Below, in pieces: positions 44,221-55,715 of a stretch of 64,000 bases of DNA; position 1 is the stretch's first letter, and every line of letters starts with the position of its first letter. The stretch is taken from positions 5,601,661 to 5,665,660 of the forward strand of contig OX359250.1 of NCBI GenBank assembly GCA_947179485.1, given 5' to 3'. The notes under the pieces are model-generated. The model was given only the letters and a program-made list of their open reading frames with translations, was not told the DNA's origin and ran no database searches. The translations under genes and the position numbers were made by a program. Source of the DNA: Allacma fusca (taxonomy: Eukaryota > Arthropoda > Collembola > Symphypleona > Sminthuridae).

Positions 44221-46124
44221 ATGGATAATAGTAAGAGTATGACTGCGCGTACACATCTTCAAGAAAGGTAAATATTTGAGGGATTTTGTAGTTTTGTCCA
44301 AAAATCTACCTAAATATTATAAATTATAATATTTGTAAACATGTGGTAATTTTGAAAACTTCTTTCTTGTTTCTTTCAATGTGGCTCGCTAACGTTGAAC
44401 GTGGCATGCGGCATGCATCACAGAACTTTATTTCAGTCTGCGGTCTGCTTCGTACGTTCCACTTGTGTATCACTTTGATATCAATTTCACACGTGGAATA
44501 TTCAGAATTAGCCCTGCGGAACGAACAATATTAATATATAATGATATATTGGGAGTTGATAGTGGACGTGAACACAAAATTGAAGTGTTCACAGATGATT
44601 CATGATTTGTCCAGCCAGGCCAGAATATGACATGAGTCCGGTGACGGGGACTGGGGTCAAGGGAAGTGGGACCGCTGGGCAAAACTATGCATTCGGTCCA
44701 TAGCCATATTAATATTACCAATAGGCTTAAAATAGTCCCATAATAAATTACTACTAATAGTTATAAAATGGAATAGAATTCATTTTTTGATGTAACATAC
44801 GTAAAGTATAGCTTTGCTTTGACTTTGACAAAGTTTTGATGCATGGTGGAAGTCAGCGCTCATTAGAAGCATGAAAGAAATTGTGAAATAGTCTTTAGCT
44901 CCAGTCATTCTTGCCGGCTATTAGTGTTAGTATGCGTTTCTCTTGTTTATGACAAACATTTTTCAATGCAACAATTAAATGTTTGATTACAGCTCTCCAT
45001 TCCCCGTCCCTTTGATTTTGAAGAGGACTGAAAACTTGCGAAAGGCAGCGCCATTCTTACCCGAGGAAGTTGCGCAAGGTTAATTAAATTTTTAAAAATT
45101 AGTATTAACAGTTTACATGTTGATTATACATAGTTGACAAAATTTGTACTTTTTTGGGGGAATAAATAATATATGCTTTTTGGGTTCAGAACCAAGGAAC
45201 TACTACTTGGTGGACGTAAATATGTGGGAACTTCTGCATCACAATTATTTCAAGAGGTTGCCGTCAGCTCCGGCTTCTTCAGTAGCCGCTCCAGTAACGC
45301 CAACTGTTAAACCTGTTCCTCGTAGTCTAAAATTTCCGGGACGTTATAGCCATTCCAATGCTTCAAACAGATTCATCCGACCCCGAGTCCCTCCCGAGTT
45401 CTGCCTTCGTCCGAGTTTGCCAACAGAGTTTAATTTCCGACCCATCGTCTCAACGGAGTTTAATTTTCGACCGAGTTTATCCACAGAGTTGGGTTTCCGA
45501 CCAAACTTACCAACAGAGCTGTCCATGAACTTCCAGCCGAGCTTGCCAACAGGTTTCAATTTCCGATCAACATTACCCTCAGATTTGAATTTCCGATCTA
45601 ATTTGTTACCAGGACCACCCCACTCCCGTGAAGAAAAATGTGTGGGCAACCAAACGGTGACGACGAAGTCTATGTCTACTATGAATCCAGCACTACCTGT
45701 TTTGCCTGAAAAACGTCCATCGACAGTTGCTCCGAAGTTGAAGAAAGCCAAGTCACCCGCAGTCCGAAAGAGAAGACTATCTGAGCACCAGTCACCAGTT
45801 TCTCGCAAAAAATGTGGGTCCGGGTGTAAATTGTCTCATAGAATTCAACCTGTATGCTTAAATAAAGTTTTCCAGAATGCGTCAATGATCAAGAAGCCCA
45901 AGGACGCGACGAAGAGTTCAAAGCCCTTAGAGCATAGCCGTCCATCAGCGCCTAGAAGGACTGCAGTAAAAAGGGATATTTTCAAGGAATCAGAGTATTA
46001 TCGTGAATATCGAAGTGAGGAAGAACTCCAGTCAAAATTTCGTGGCATCCAGTACCATTTGTTTGATGAGTTGGAAGTGAAGGAAGCAATTGCAGAAACG
46101 CACAAAATCTTAGTGAATACATAG
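44221..46124 (+). CDS. Unknown protein with a decapeptide repeat (3 exons, 355 aa)
   Basis: Exons 44221-44267, 44993-45078 and 45190-46124 join in consistent phases from an ATG to a TAG. I do not recognise the family. The N-terminus has FPVPLILKRTENLRK (19-33). A proline-rich linker leads into about eight 10-residue repeats of the form RPSLPTEFNF (108-186, DNA 45378-45614). A basic Lys/Arg-rich middle follows, with KKAKSP-like patches suggesting nuclear location. A charged, probably helical C-terminus (ESEYYREYRSEEELQSKF and on) ends the protein. No catalytic motif, signal peptide or membrane segment is visible. A chromatin or cell-cycle scaffold would fit the composition but is a guess. An additional 5' exon cannot be excluded, because an acceptor-like TTTACAG immediately precedes the ATG. 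A poly(A) signal lies at 46423-46428. Confidence 0.75.
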
Positions 46125-46859
46125 TGTGTGTGTGCATATATTGAGAGCGACTATAGCGATAGTATTTGAAATTACGAATCTTGTTTTTGTTCGAATACCT
46201 TCGGCATAGCTTTTCTTTGTTTTCGGAGGCAACCCCATTGCCCGCAACAATGTTCGTTGAATTAACGTACGGTACTTATGCAAACGGAAATTATTGACAG
46301 ACAGGGAATGCATGACGTGCCTGTATAATTTCATATATATTTCGATCAATCGTGAGTTTTTCAACTTTTATTATTTCGGCAATAATTATGTACCTTCTTT
46401 CCAATTTATTTTATTTCTAAAGAATAAAATTTGTTCATCATTTTGATCCAACATAAATATATTTTGCTACTTGTAAATTATAAGGCCTCAATGTTGAGAA
46501 CTCAAAATACTATCATGTATTAGGAAACTGCTCCTTTGTAATTATATAATATCATTTGCTCTAGCTTTCACCAGTGCCGGAAATGAAATCCTGTGCATGT
46601 TTTTATTTGCAACGGTTAATTAATTCTCATATTTGCAAGTGTTACATGAAACAAGGTAGAGACAGGAAACGAATTCATTGGTTTGAAACTGTACTTGCGA
46701 CTTGTGTAGTCACCTCGAGTTAGTTAAAAAAAATTCAGTACTATAATCCATCAAAGTATTGTTGTTCTTTTATTTAATTTGTTTAAACCCTCAACGTTCA
46801 GCGAACATTATTATCAAAACATGGCCTGACGTCGCTGTAAGGTTAAAACTTGGAAATAT
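46125..46859. other. Convergent 3' region between two genes
   Basis: Contains AATAAA at 46423-46428 (+) for the unknown gene and AATAAA on the minus strand (46773-46768) for the dehydrogenase. No gene lies between. Confidence 0.6.
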
Positions 46860-47987
46860 TCACATACTCCAACCCCCATCGATAATGAAATCTTGTCCAG
46901 TGACGTAAGATGCCTGGAAAGAATGTGAACAAAATGTCATAACCGTTCATAGTATATCAAATTAATTGAATGAATTGAAAAAATGGCGTAATATAGTACG
47001 CATGTAAAAAATGTATTATTAATATTTGTTGTGTCTTTCGTTACCTCATCACTTGCCAAGTACAAGGCAAGATACGCAATCTCATCTGCTGTTCCGACTC
47101 TCCCCATTTTTTGTCTCCCTATGAAATCTGCTAAAGCTTTTTGAGGGTCCGGGCTTGAATTAACTCTTCCTCTCCAGCTAGGAGTATCAACCGTCCCGGG
47201 GCAAATATTATTCGCACGAATCCCTTGCCCAACAAAATCTGCTGCTATTGATTTAGTGACTGCCAGTAGCGCCGCTTTTGACACGCAATAAATAAAACGA
47301 TTCTCAACTCCTTTAAGTGACGAAGCGACACTTGACATGTTGACGATGGAACACGTTCCTTTGTTTTTGAGGACTATGGGAATTAAGGCTTGGCAGACCC
47401 AGTATGCACCCCGGGCATTGATATCCAGGGCTAGGTTCCATGTAGCATCATCGGCCTCCAAGATTGACCCACCGGGTACTATTCTAGAACGTTACACCCC
47501 ACAATTAGGAATTTTGGCAGACAGTCATAATATCATAACAACTTTAACAAACTAGTTTGGAGTAACGTATTTGAGTTTTATGATTTTGTACCCAGCGCAG
47601 TTAAATATGACATCTATTTTGTCAATTGTTTTAGCCAGATTTACAATATCTTCTTTGTTAGTCACGTTTAATTTCTCTGTCCTCAGGATTCCAGGTAAGT
47701 CTTTCATATCTGCTAGTAAATCTGGATTCATATCAGTTGCAATAACCTGAGCACCCTCCTTGGCGAAAAGAAGGGCTGAAGCACGTCCGATTCCTAAAAT
47801 ATATTTTCATTTTATTAAAACAAACCCACGGTCAACGGTATGAACCCAATTCCTATCGTATTTAATAATTTATTGTAGCTCAAATAAAAGCCAGGGTTTT
47901 ATAAAACTTTGTCGGACCTGCACCAGCTCCAGTGATCAATGCTATTTTTCCTTCCAAACGACCGGGTCTTGGTTCCGAACTTGCCAT
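46860..47987 (-). CDS. BDH2: Short-chain dehydrogenase, DHRS6/BDH2 type (4 exons, 254 aa)
   Basis: Exons on the minus strand: 47987-47918, 47793-47592, 47483-47045, 46913-46860. The product of 254 residues compares with 245 for human BDH2 and follows it closely, for example NMSSVASSLKGVENR and NICPGTVDTPS, ending with IIDGGWSM. The NAD-binding TGAGAGIG lies at 19-26, and the catalytic Ser142, Tyr156 and Lys160 (YCVSK) are all present. DHRS6/BDH2 is a cytosolic NAD-dependent enzyme described as a type 2 R-beta-hydroxybutyrate dehydrogenase and as a 4-oxo-L-proline reductase; which substrate applies here cannot be told. The first ATG gives a short extension before GRLEGK. It converges with the unknown gene. 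The assignment is confident at subfamily level. Confidence 0.93.
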
Positions 47988-50074
47988 TTTGCTCCTACAA
48001 ATTAAAATCATACAAATTGTAAAAATCAAACGTAACTACAATAATGAGAATTTTGTTTTCATTTACCTTATAATTTATATTCACTCAAACTTGATAATCA
48101 GCCAGGACAGGTCAATAAATAACCAGTTTTATGGTCGCCTGGCTCAAAAGGCTGTGAAATAAAAATGTTGACAGAAAAAAAAATTTGCTCAAATGTGCTC
48201 AAAAGATGGTCCTTCAAGCTGAAATGCAAACTTAAGAATCAAATATGGTCTAACCAACAATTGAAAACAAAAAATGAAAGTTTCGTTCATGGTAAAAATT
48301 AAAAATCTACTGGTTAAATTGACCCCGGTACATATATTATTTCAATATAGGCCAAGGTCAATGTAACCGTACCATAGTTGGCATATTCGCAATAATTATA
48401 TTCTTTGTAATTTTTGTACTCAGAGTCTGAACCTACCAAAGATAGAAGAGTGCTAATTGGACGACCGTACTTTCGAGGTATCCTGTGAGCAGTAGATCAG
48501 AGTTTGCTAGAGTCAACAAGTTTGGTAAAATGTGTCCAGACCCGATGGAACGAGTGTGATGAGGACTCAGTCACAAAATACGAGTGCAATGGCTTATCAG
48601 CAGAAGTAATAATAATTGTAGATAAAAGACATGAGACTTTACAGGAAAGGTTGTGACTTTCGTAGTAGTTGTAATTTCATAGATGCAAATTCTACCAATA
48701 TCCTGATAAATGTTACGCTCCTAAGATGCTGACATAAATGTATAAAATTAATAAGATGCGGCTCTGTATTTGTGAAATAACCATATAGGCTCATCTGAAG
48801 GATGGCTTTGTGGGTCCTCTGCATATTACGAAATAATAAATTTTGTAAGACAGAGAAGAGATGACATATCGCAAAGTTGTTGACATTGAAATTCATGACC
48901 CTGAAACCCCGTTTTACTATTCATTCCCCTCACTATACAATATAAGAACCACTTGTTAGTGTATCTCTGTAAACGAGTGGAAGGAAAACATCAGTCTCTG
49001 CCTCTGCCTGCTCTCCACAGATTATACTTAAACTTGAGTATTTGCCTTGATGCTCCTCTCCAATACATAGTACTGTACATGGTAAACCCATGGAATTATT
49101 TTTTTGAGTATTTTGTACGAACAAGGTATTATACAGCAAGGTATTCCCTCAACAAGAGCAAGAGCCCCTCTAAAACTATCCGCACTAACGCCGTAGTATA
49201 AAGCGTCAATAGTATTGTATGTACATAGTAAAAAAGGCTAATATGCGTGTACACTTATGGTTATAAAATCTGTGAGCATCGCTACACAGGACGGAATTTT
49301 TTGTACAAAATTTCATACAATATACTTAAATGACAGTGCATGCACAAATGCCAAATACCTCGGAGATGTAGAGAAAATGCTCTTTTTGCTCGTCAGGAAT
49401 GTTATCACCGGGAATGCACTTTTTGCTAAATGTCAAAAGTAGGAGGTGGGCACATGTAGTAAGTAAATATGCGTTATTTTTATGGCAAATCAAGACAAGA
49501 ATGACTAAAAAAATATGTGTATATATATAGACAACAAAAAGGAAGAGTTTTATGTTTATTGGTGAACCAATGGGGGAACCAACATGTTTTTAAAATGAAA
49601 TGGACTGAACTACACAAGTGGAAGAAATAGGGTGAAAAGTGAAAGGATCTTCATCCCAGGTCTTCACACCAGTGTTGCCGGAACGGCAATTCGTCAAGAC
49701 CTACGGAGAAGATCCTTTAGAAATTGGACCCTCACTATTTCCAATAGGAAGGATAGGGTGTTCAGTATTTTGTAGGGTTACCATTATTGGTATTGGGAAG
49801 TAGTAGTATCTTCACTTTTTTTTATCTGTTAAGCATATAGTGTCTTTATCGTACACTATGCAAAGGGTAGGATCTTTGCACACATACCCTATTTAACATA
49901 CATGTGGTGATGACCCTAAGTCTTCACCGTAGTCCTCCACTCTTGTAGTTGAGCCACTCCTGGATGCACCCACACTATAGGATCCTATGGTATAAACTAA
50001 AAGGAAATCCCCGAGTAGCTTAGAATGATGACAGCCAATCAATGCATTTTTTGAGGTCAGTTCTTAGCAGAGAA
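47988..50074. other. Intergenic, no gene seen
   Basis: Two kilobases between the dehydrogenase start and the Gbeta stop. There is a 12-bp palindrome ATAGGATCCTAT at 49977-49988. Short open frames lack splice or family support. The promoter of the dehydrogenase should lie near 48000. Confidence 0.6.
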
Positions 50075-53000
50075 TTAAATCCAAATTCGAACATGTTGAT
50101 CCCACGATGAGCTGGCCAGCCCTAGTCCAGAATCCGTCATTGAAAGGGAAGTTATACGGTTTTCATGACCGGATAGTGATCCTATTGTGCCAAAAATAAC
50201 ATTTAATTAATTTGAACAAAATTGAAGCTAGAGAAGGAACGAAAATGTTACATTTTCTCAAATGCAGTTCTGGGAGACATTTTAAATAAAATGGTTGACC
50301 TAAATGAGTTGTCTTCAGCATGTCGAATGCATGAATGGTGGAATCATCGCAACCAGCAATGATATGCCGGCCAGATTTAGACAGTGTACAGCAAGTGAAG
50401 CTGGTGGCGGTCCCTGGGGTTTGGTATTGCCCAAGTTGCTGGTCCGCCCTTAAGTCGAAAAACCGTGCTGTTTTGTCCTCAGATGCGGATGCAAAAGCCA
50501 ATGATGAGGGATGGAACTTAGCACATAAAGTTCAATAATTATTAAACAATTTCGAAACTAAAATCAGACCTATAATGTAATGCGGAACTTCATCGTATTT
50601 GTTAAAGATGAGTATAAATTTCCCATATAATCGGTTTTACGTATTTTTAAAAAATTTGAAACTGGCATAATTTGAACACGAACATAAAAATGCCAACTGG
50701 ACAAGTAGTATTTTTAATTAATACTAGAATGGGACAAGTTCGAAGTTTCAAGTAATTCTCAGATTAGTTGACTATGAATAAATCCACGTGCTTCGCGGGA
50801 CCTCTTCCAACTTGGCTTGACGAGGACTCGAACTTGACCATGAACTTGAATTTTCATGTTAATGGGACTCAATTTATGGTACACATTTTTTTTTATTTAA
50901 ATTATGGGAAATTAATCCGAACAATAACAAATGTAAAGAAGTATGAAGGATAAAACAACGTTATTGAATTAATGACTGAGCCAAATCAGTAACACATAAA
51001 AACCCTCAAAAAATTAGGCCATTTGCTTTCATTGTATTGCTGTGCGCTATTGATAATTTGAAAAAATCGTTTCTAAAAACCTCAAAACCTATTATGAAGC
51101 TCATTAAATGAGCTTCATTAAGCTCGGTAAATTTAGCATTCAATCATTTACATATATCTTATAAACTAGTATATAATTAATTATTACAAGTGTGTTATAT
51201 ATTAATGCAATGGAAGTAAAGATAATGATTGCACTTGTATCTCTGGTCGTTATCAGTAAATATTAAATGATAACATTATTGAGACTTCGTATGATTTCAT
51301 TACCCTCATGAATTGGTACAGCCAGGTGTGCTTTTCCGCTAAAACTTTTAGATCTTACTGTCCTCCGGTAATGTATGAACTAGTGAACGTTTTGATTTAG
51401 ACGATTTTGAAAACAATTGCAATTTAGGAACAACCGCATAGACTAGCGTACTATTTTATGTACGAGCATACAGTATAAAAATTACGTGTGTACATGTTCG
51501 GAAACATTTGTATAGACTGAAACTCCCCTAGTTATTTGGACGTGGGCTGGAAACTAATATTTTGCTGGAGAGCTAGAAGGCTGGACAAAGTTTAGTAAAG
51601 AAATCCTGCCCTCCAGTCAAACAGTAATTTCCAGTGCTCCAGGCTATTTGTGAGGCCCCTAAGTTTCTACTTTGTATAAATGATAATATGTATAAACTTA
51701 TTCTTATATTATTATTATAAACCCCACACAGATTTTGATAAACATTTTCACTGGCGTTGAAATAAATTGAACGGTTCAACCCCCACGGTTGGACAGAACT
51801 GAGCCATTTTTCATGTTTTACATCGTGCTAACAATATTCTAAATTATCACCAACCGTGGTGACATACATTCTAGCTCGGGAGTATCACACCCAAGTAATT
51901 GCCCTCGGTGAAGCAGTGCTTTTGGCTAGTTTTTAATAAGGGTTCCGATACTCATTGTGAGAAAAAAAGGAAACGTGAAAATGTCCCCCAGTGAGTAAAT
52001 GGTACTGCCGTTACACTGGAATTGGACCAGAATACAATACAATAGATAATACTTCCCTTCAACCAAATATAGACCCTTCTTAATGGCAAATAAAGACATG
52101 ATAAAACCTACGCAAACGGAGTTAACATCACTGGTGTGACCCCAAAAGCTCTGCACAAATGACTTTTGCCGCAAATCCCACAATTTCGATGTTTGGTCAA
52201 CAGAGCCGGTTACAAAAATGTTTTCATCTCCAGGACAGAGAGACAATGTAACGACGTCTCCGGCATGCCCATACAACTCCAAAGTTCGTTTCCCGGATTC
52301 TAAGTCCCATTGGCAGCTAAAATATACCGAATTTCCTTGGTGCAAATACTTAATTCATGTAATTCTTCATGACCAATACTTTGCTCACAATGAAACGCTA
52401 TTTCCAATAATTTACATTTTCATATCGCCGGAACCAGTCAGTAGCCGCCGGTCATCCACGAATTTGCAGCTGGAAAGAAACCCATCGTAGCCAGCTAATT
52501 CACGAATTACCTTTGCAGCACCGGAAGAATCTCGGTTGTTGAGGTCATGAACAGTAGCCATGTTGTCCATGCCTCCGCTGGCTATAAATATCAGAATTTT
52601 TGAATACATCCGTTAGTTTCCACTATAAGTACATCTTTAGTTCCTTAACATAATAGTTTGTAATGCGAAGACTTCAAGAGATATTTCATGTTCAGTTTTA
52701 CCTACGAAATTCCCAGATTTTGCAAAGCAACATGACATTACCCAGGACGACCTGAGCGGAATAATCTGGACTTTGTTCCCTGTCCAAGTGTCCCATACAA
52801 TAAGCTTTCCATCAAGTGAAGCTGACACCAAGTGCCTGCAACAAAAAAAAGAGATATACATAAAAACAGCACAGTAGAAAATGGAACAATTTAAAAACAT
52901 TTTACTACTTAATAGTATTATTATTTTAAAATCCAGTTAGTAATTGATATCACTAACAATTATTAACATTAAACGTGAGTTAGGCATCCGACATCAATAT

Positions 53001-53836
53001 AAACCTCAATTACTTTGTTTTGTTCTTGGGAATTAATAGAGCACGGTATAAAAATAAGGAAATGCTAATTGCAAGGTTGGATTGTTTTATTACAATAATT
53101 CTGCGAATAGTTTCCTTTTATAAAATCTGTAGCCGTCCAACAGTAGTTTTTATTTCCTTAAAAGTAAGTCCTTAATTAAGTCCTTAAGTTGTAATTTGAC
53201 GATTAAAAAGGTCTCCGGTACTGACAGAGGACTTTAACATAAACATCAAATTGAGTTTACACTGAAGCGGTAAAAACTGGGGCACTATGAAACACCGCTG
53301 TACAAACGTGTTCCTAGTCCTCATTTTTTCTGTACAGCAAGCCAATTTATGAAACCATGTATCAATTATGATAACATAATAATTCTAAAAAATGTGAGCG
53401 AATTCCTGTTCTCTCAAATTCGAATCCCGGTATTTCTACAGAACTAAGGTTAGGTTAGGGTAATGCAGATCTTAATACAATAATTCTAACTTTACTTTGG
53501 ATGGAATACACTAAAGAGGTAAAGATCCTTGCAGTATAAGTCATTATGGGAAACTCGTCTCAAAATGAGAATTCATAGGGAATGAACGGTGGAAATATGA
53601 GTCGAGAAAGAACCGTACCGATTGTCTCCTGCGAAATCCACACAATTCACCTTATGAATATGTCCCTTGAGGGTTTTTTTAGTAGAGAGCTTTACTCGAG
53701 GAGGATCTCCTAAGGAACCGGACAGTTCCTCCAAGGTTTTGTCTTTATTTGAAGTTGCAGTTCCCTTGATTGTTTCCTTCAAGGCCTCGATTTCTTTTTT
53801 CAGGGCATTGAATTCTGCGTCTTCTTTGGGAGGCAT
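50075..53836 (-). CDS. Gbeta76C: G-protein beta subunit, visual Gbeta76C type (6 coding exons, 348 aa)
   Basis: Coding exons on the minus strand: 53836-53619, 52835-52702, 52581-52416, 52316-52112, 50516-50300, 50181-50075. All are GT-AG and the phases close to 348 residues. An N-terminal coiled coil ([14 protein letters not shown]) that binds Ggamma is followed by seven WD40 blades, with [36 protein letters not shown] and the terminal GHENRIT / [11 protein letters not shown]. Details favour Drosophila Gbeta76C over Gbeta1 or Gbeta5: a [12 protein letters not shown] linker, [20 protein letters not shown], and a short N-terminus starting MPPK. Gbeta76C works with Gq in photoreceptor phototransduction. 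An acceptor (TTTTTAG) two bases before the ATG shows that a 5' UTR intron is likely. Intron 5 spans 1.6 kb. Confidence 0.93.
51094..51118. repeat. 25-bp perfect hairpin
   Basis: Arms ATGAAGCTCATT and AATGAGCTTCAT are separated by a single A. It lies in intron 5 of the Gbeta gene. Its function is unknown. Confidence 0.9.
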
Positions 53837-54759
53837 GCCTAAAAAGTTGGGAACAGCAAGATGAGAACGAAAAGAGCACCAGGAACACAATACTTCGACA
53901 GAAACTCCACTGCACTCAACTGTTGTCGTCTCACTCCACGCTACAGCCCGATGGACCGAGAGACTCTCATTTTTCTGGCTTCATCTAGGTTAATAAGATT
54001 ACAGGAGGACTGGACTGATCAATTTATCATAATTCAATTTCCGTCTATTTCCAAGGTTTCATTATTGATTTAGGTTTGTATTTGTATGTGCTACAACCTT
54101 CTGCCATATAAATACATTAGAATATAGTCCTGAAAGAACGTCTATAAGTACGGTCAGAAATGCGACACGTTAGTAATCAAAGTTAACGTGAATTACTCAT
54201 TCATAGGAATTTAAGGTAGAAGCATTTATTCCAAGAAATAAAAACGAAAATAATAATATTATGAAATGACCAAGGCCGGTAAAATCAATAGACTGTAGGA
54301 TTTTGCAACTCTGGATGTTCCAGACGAGAGAACATTTCTATGCGTGTCTAAGAAATAAGTTTTTATCTTTGATCAGAGATTCAAGATACATATTTATATT
54401 TCATTTACTTGTAAATTGACAGCCAATGTAATGAAATAATCTGTACGCCACATAATGTGAAGGGAAAAACAAACTCTATTATTACATACACATGGGAAAG
54501 GAACAATAGTCATCGGTTTTTGCCGTACTCTTCACACTCACACATGGACGATACGAAAAAACATTTGAGCATGAAATATTTCAGAATTTTAACGTACATA
54601 ATTAGTAGTGGAAGGAAAAGGCAATAAATAAAAAGCTATGAACATACTTATCTAAAATAATGGTCTAATAATAATTTAGCTACTGATTAATTCGTATTTT
54701 GCAAAAACCTCTTATAAAAAAAGTCCCATGAAAAAATACAATCAATATTCTAATTCTAC
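53837..54759. other. Gbeta 5' region and gap to the next gene
   Basis: Should contain the noncoding first exon and promoter of the Gbeta gene, and the 3' UTR of the secreted-protein gene upstream. No further coding exon was recognised. Confidence 0.55.
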
Positions 54760-55313
54760 TCATTGGGCCCTCGTCCTCAGGTCAGGGCTGAAAGCTTGAT
54801 TCCGTTGATACCTCGGATACTGCGGTTGAGAACCACTTCTCGAAAAGGTAGGACTGGTAACAGGCTGAGGCTGACTATGTGCTAAGGCTACCTGTGATTC
54901 CCTCAATCTTTCCCGATTTGCCATAATCTCATCTCGCATAGCTGAAAAATACCAGAAACATGTTAAGTTTTGCTTAATTTTATGAATCTCTTGATTTTAA
55001 GCTGTTGCAATTTTGTTTAAAGACTAAAATACTAGTGACAATTTTTAAGTTAATTTTTGAAAATGGAAACAAAATTACCCTGTGAAATCTCAATGTCTTT
55101 TGGAGGTTTAATTTTGGGCAAAGTGGACTCCACGTCAACATGAGCTTTTTGATTCCCTGGACCATAGAGGGTGTATTCCCGGACAGGTTGTATTTTGTGC
55201 ATATTGAATAGATCTGTAAAGTAGGTCCAAAATCCCTCTCCGTTGCAGCTTGGACAGGAAATTAGCATGGTAGCTGCTACTAACAATAACAAGTGGTGCA
55301 CTACTCTTGACAT
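54760..55313 (-). CDS. Small predicted secreted protein, family unknown (2 exons, 138 aa)
   Basis: Exons 55313-55079 and 54941-54760 join with a phase-1 GT-AG intron. A typical signal peptide occupies residues 1 to about 24 (hydrophobic LLLLVAATMLI core, small residues before cleavage near Cys-Asn-Gly). The mature chain begins with an aromatic EGFWTYFTDLF segment, then a Lys/Pro-rich stretch (PKIKPPKD). It ends in a charged helix (MRDEIMANRERLRE) followed by a Gln/Pro/Ser-rich tail. No cysteine pattern or enzyme motif is present in the mature part. I do not recognise it. It is divergent from the lipocalin with about 400 bp between the start codons, so the two may share regulation. Confidence 0.75.
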
Positions 55314-55715
55314 TTTTGACTGTCACACTAAAAAACACGATCTTATACCAGTAAATAGAGAAAAACTAAAACAAATTTCAAATGTTCTGGTTGGAACCGG
55401 AGGTTGCACAAGACTCTAGACAAGAAGTTCAAGCTCGAAACTGGTCAAAATTTGAGTGAGCATGAATTATTTAAGTTTGTGTTTTATAAGTGGCATTCTA
55501 AATATATCTATAACGGTATCTTCCGACACACTAAATTGTCAATTCACTGGGACATTGTATTTTGGGAGGATCCGTTTGTGTAACTGGTAACCTGTGAAAG
55601 TAAAAGGGATTAACTGGCTAGAGGCTTGAACGGTGAGCCTGTGTATTCCATAGGAGTTCAAGAGAGAAACAGTCGCTCAAAAGCATTTTCAGTGAATTTA
55701 AAGGAAACGTTCGGA
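55314..55715. promoter_or_regulatory. Shared divergent promoter region
   Basis: About 400 bp between the ATGs of the secreted-protein gene (-) and the lipocalin (+). Both 5' UTRs and promoters must lie here unless upstream exons exist. No clear TATA box was identified. Confidence 0.5.

Noticed and set aside
44991-46124. Sororin-like cohesion protein as identity of the unknown gene
   Set aside because: A faint resemblance of an N-terminal LILKR segment only; the conserved sororin C-terminus is absent.
49570-49760. Possible last Gbeta exon with a VKTWD-like reading on the minus strand
   Set aside because: The true last exon, with GHENRIT and [11 protein letters not shown] and matching phase, is at 50181-50075.
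53412-53435. TTCGAATCCCGG resembling a tRNA T-arm
   Set aside because: The flanks do not form the T stem and no A box lies upstream.
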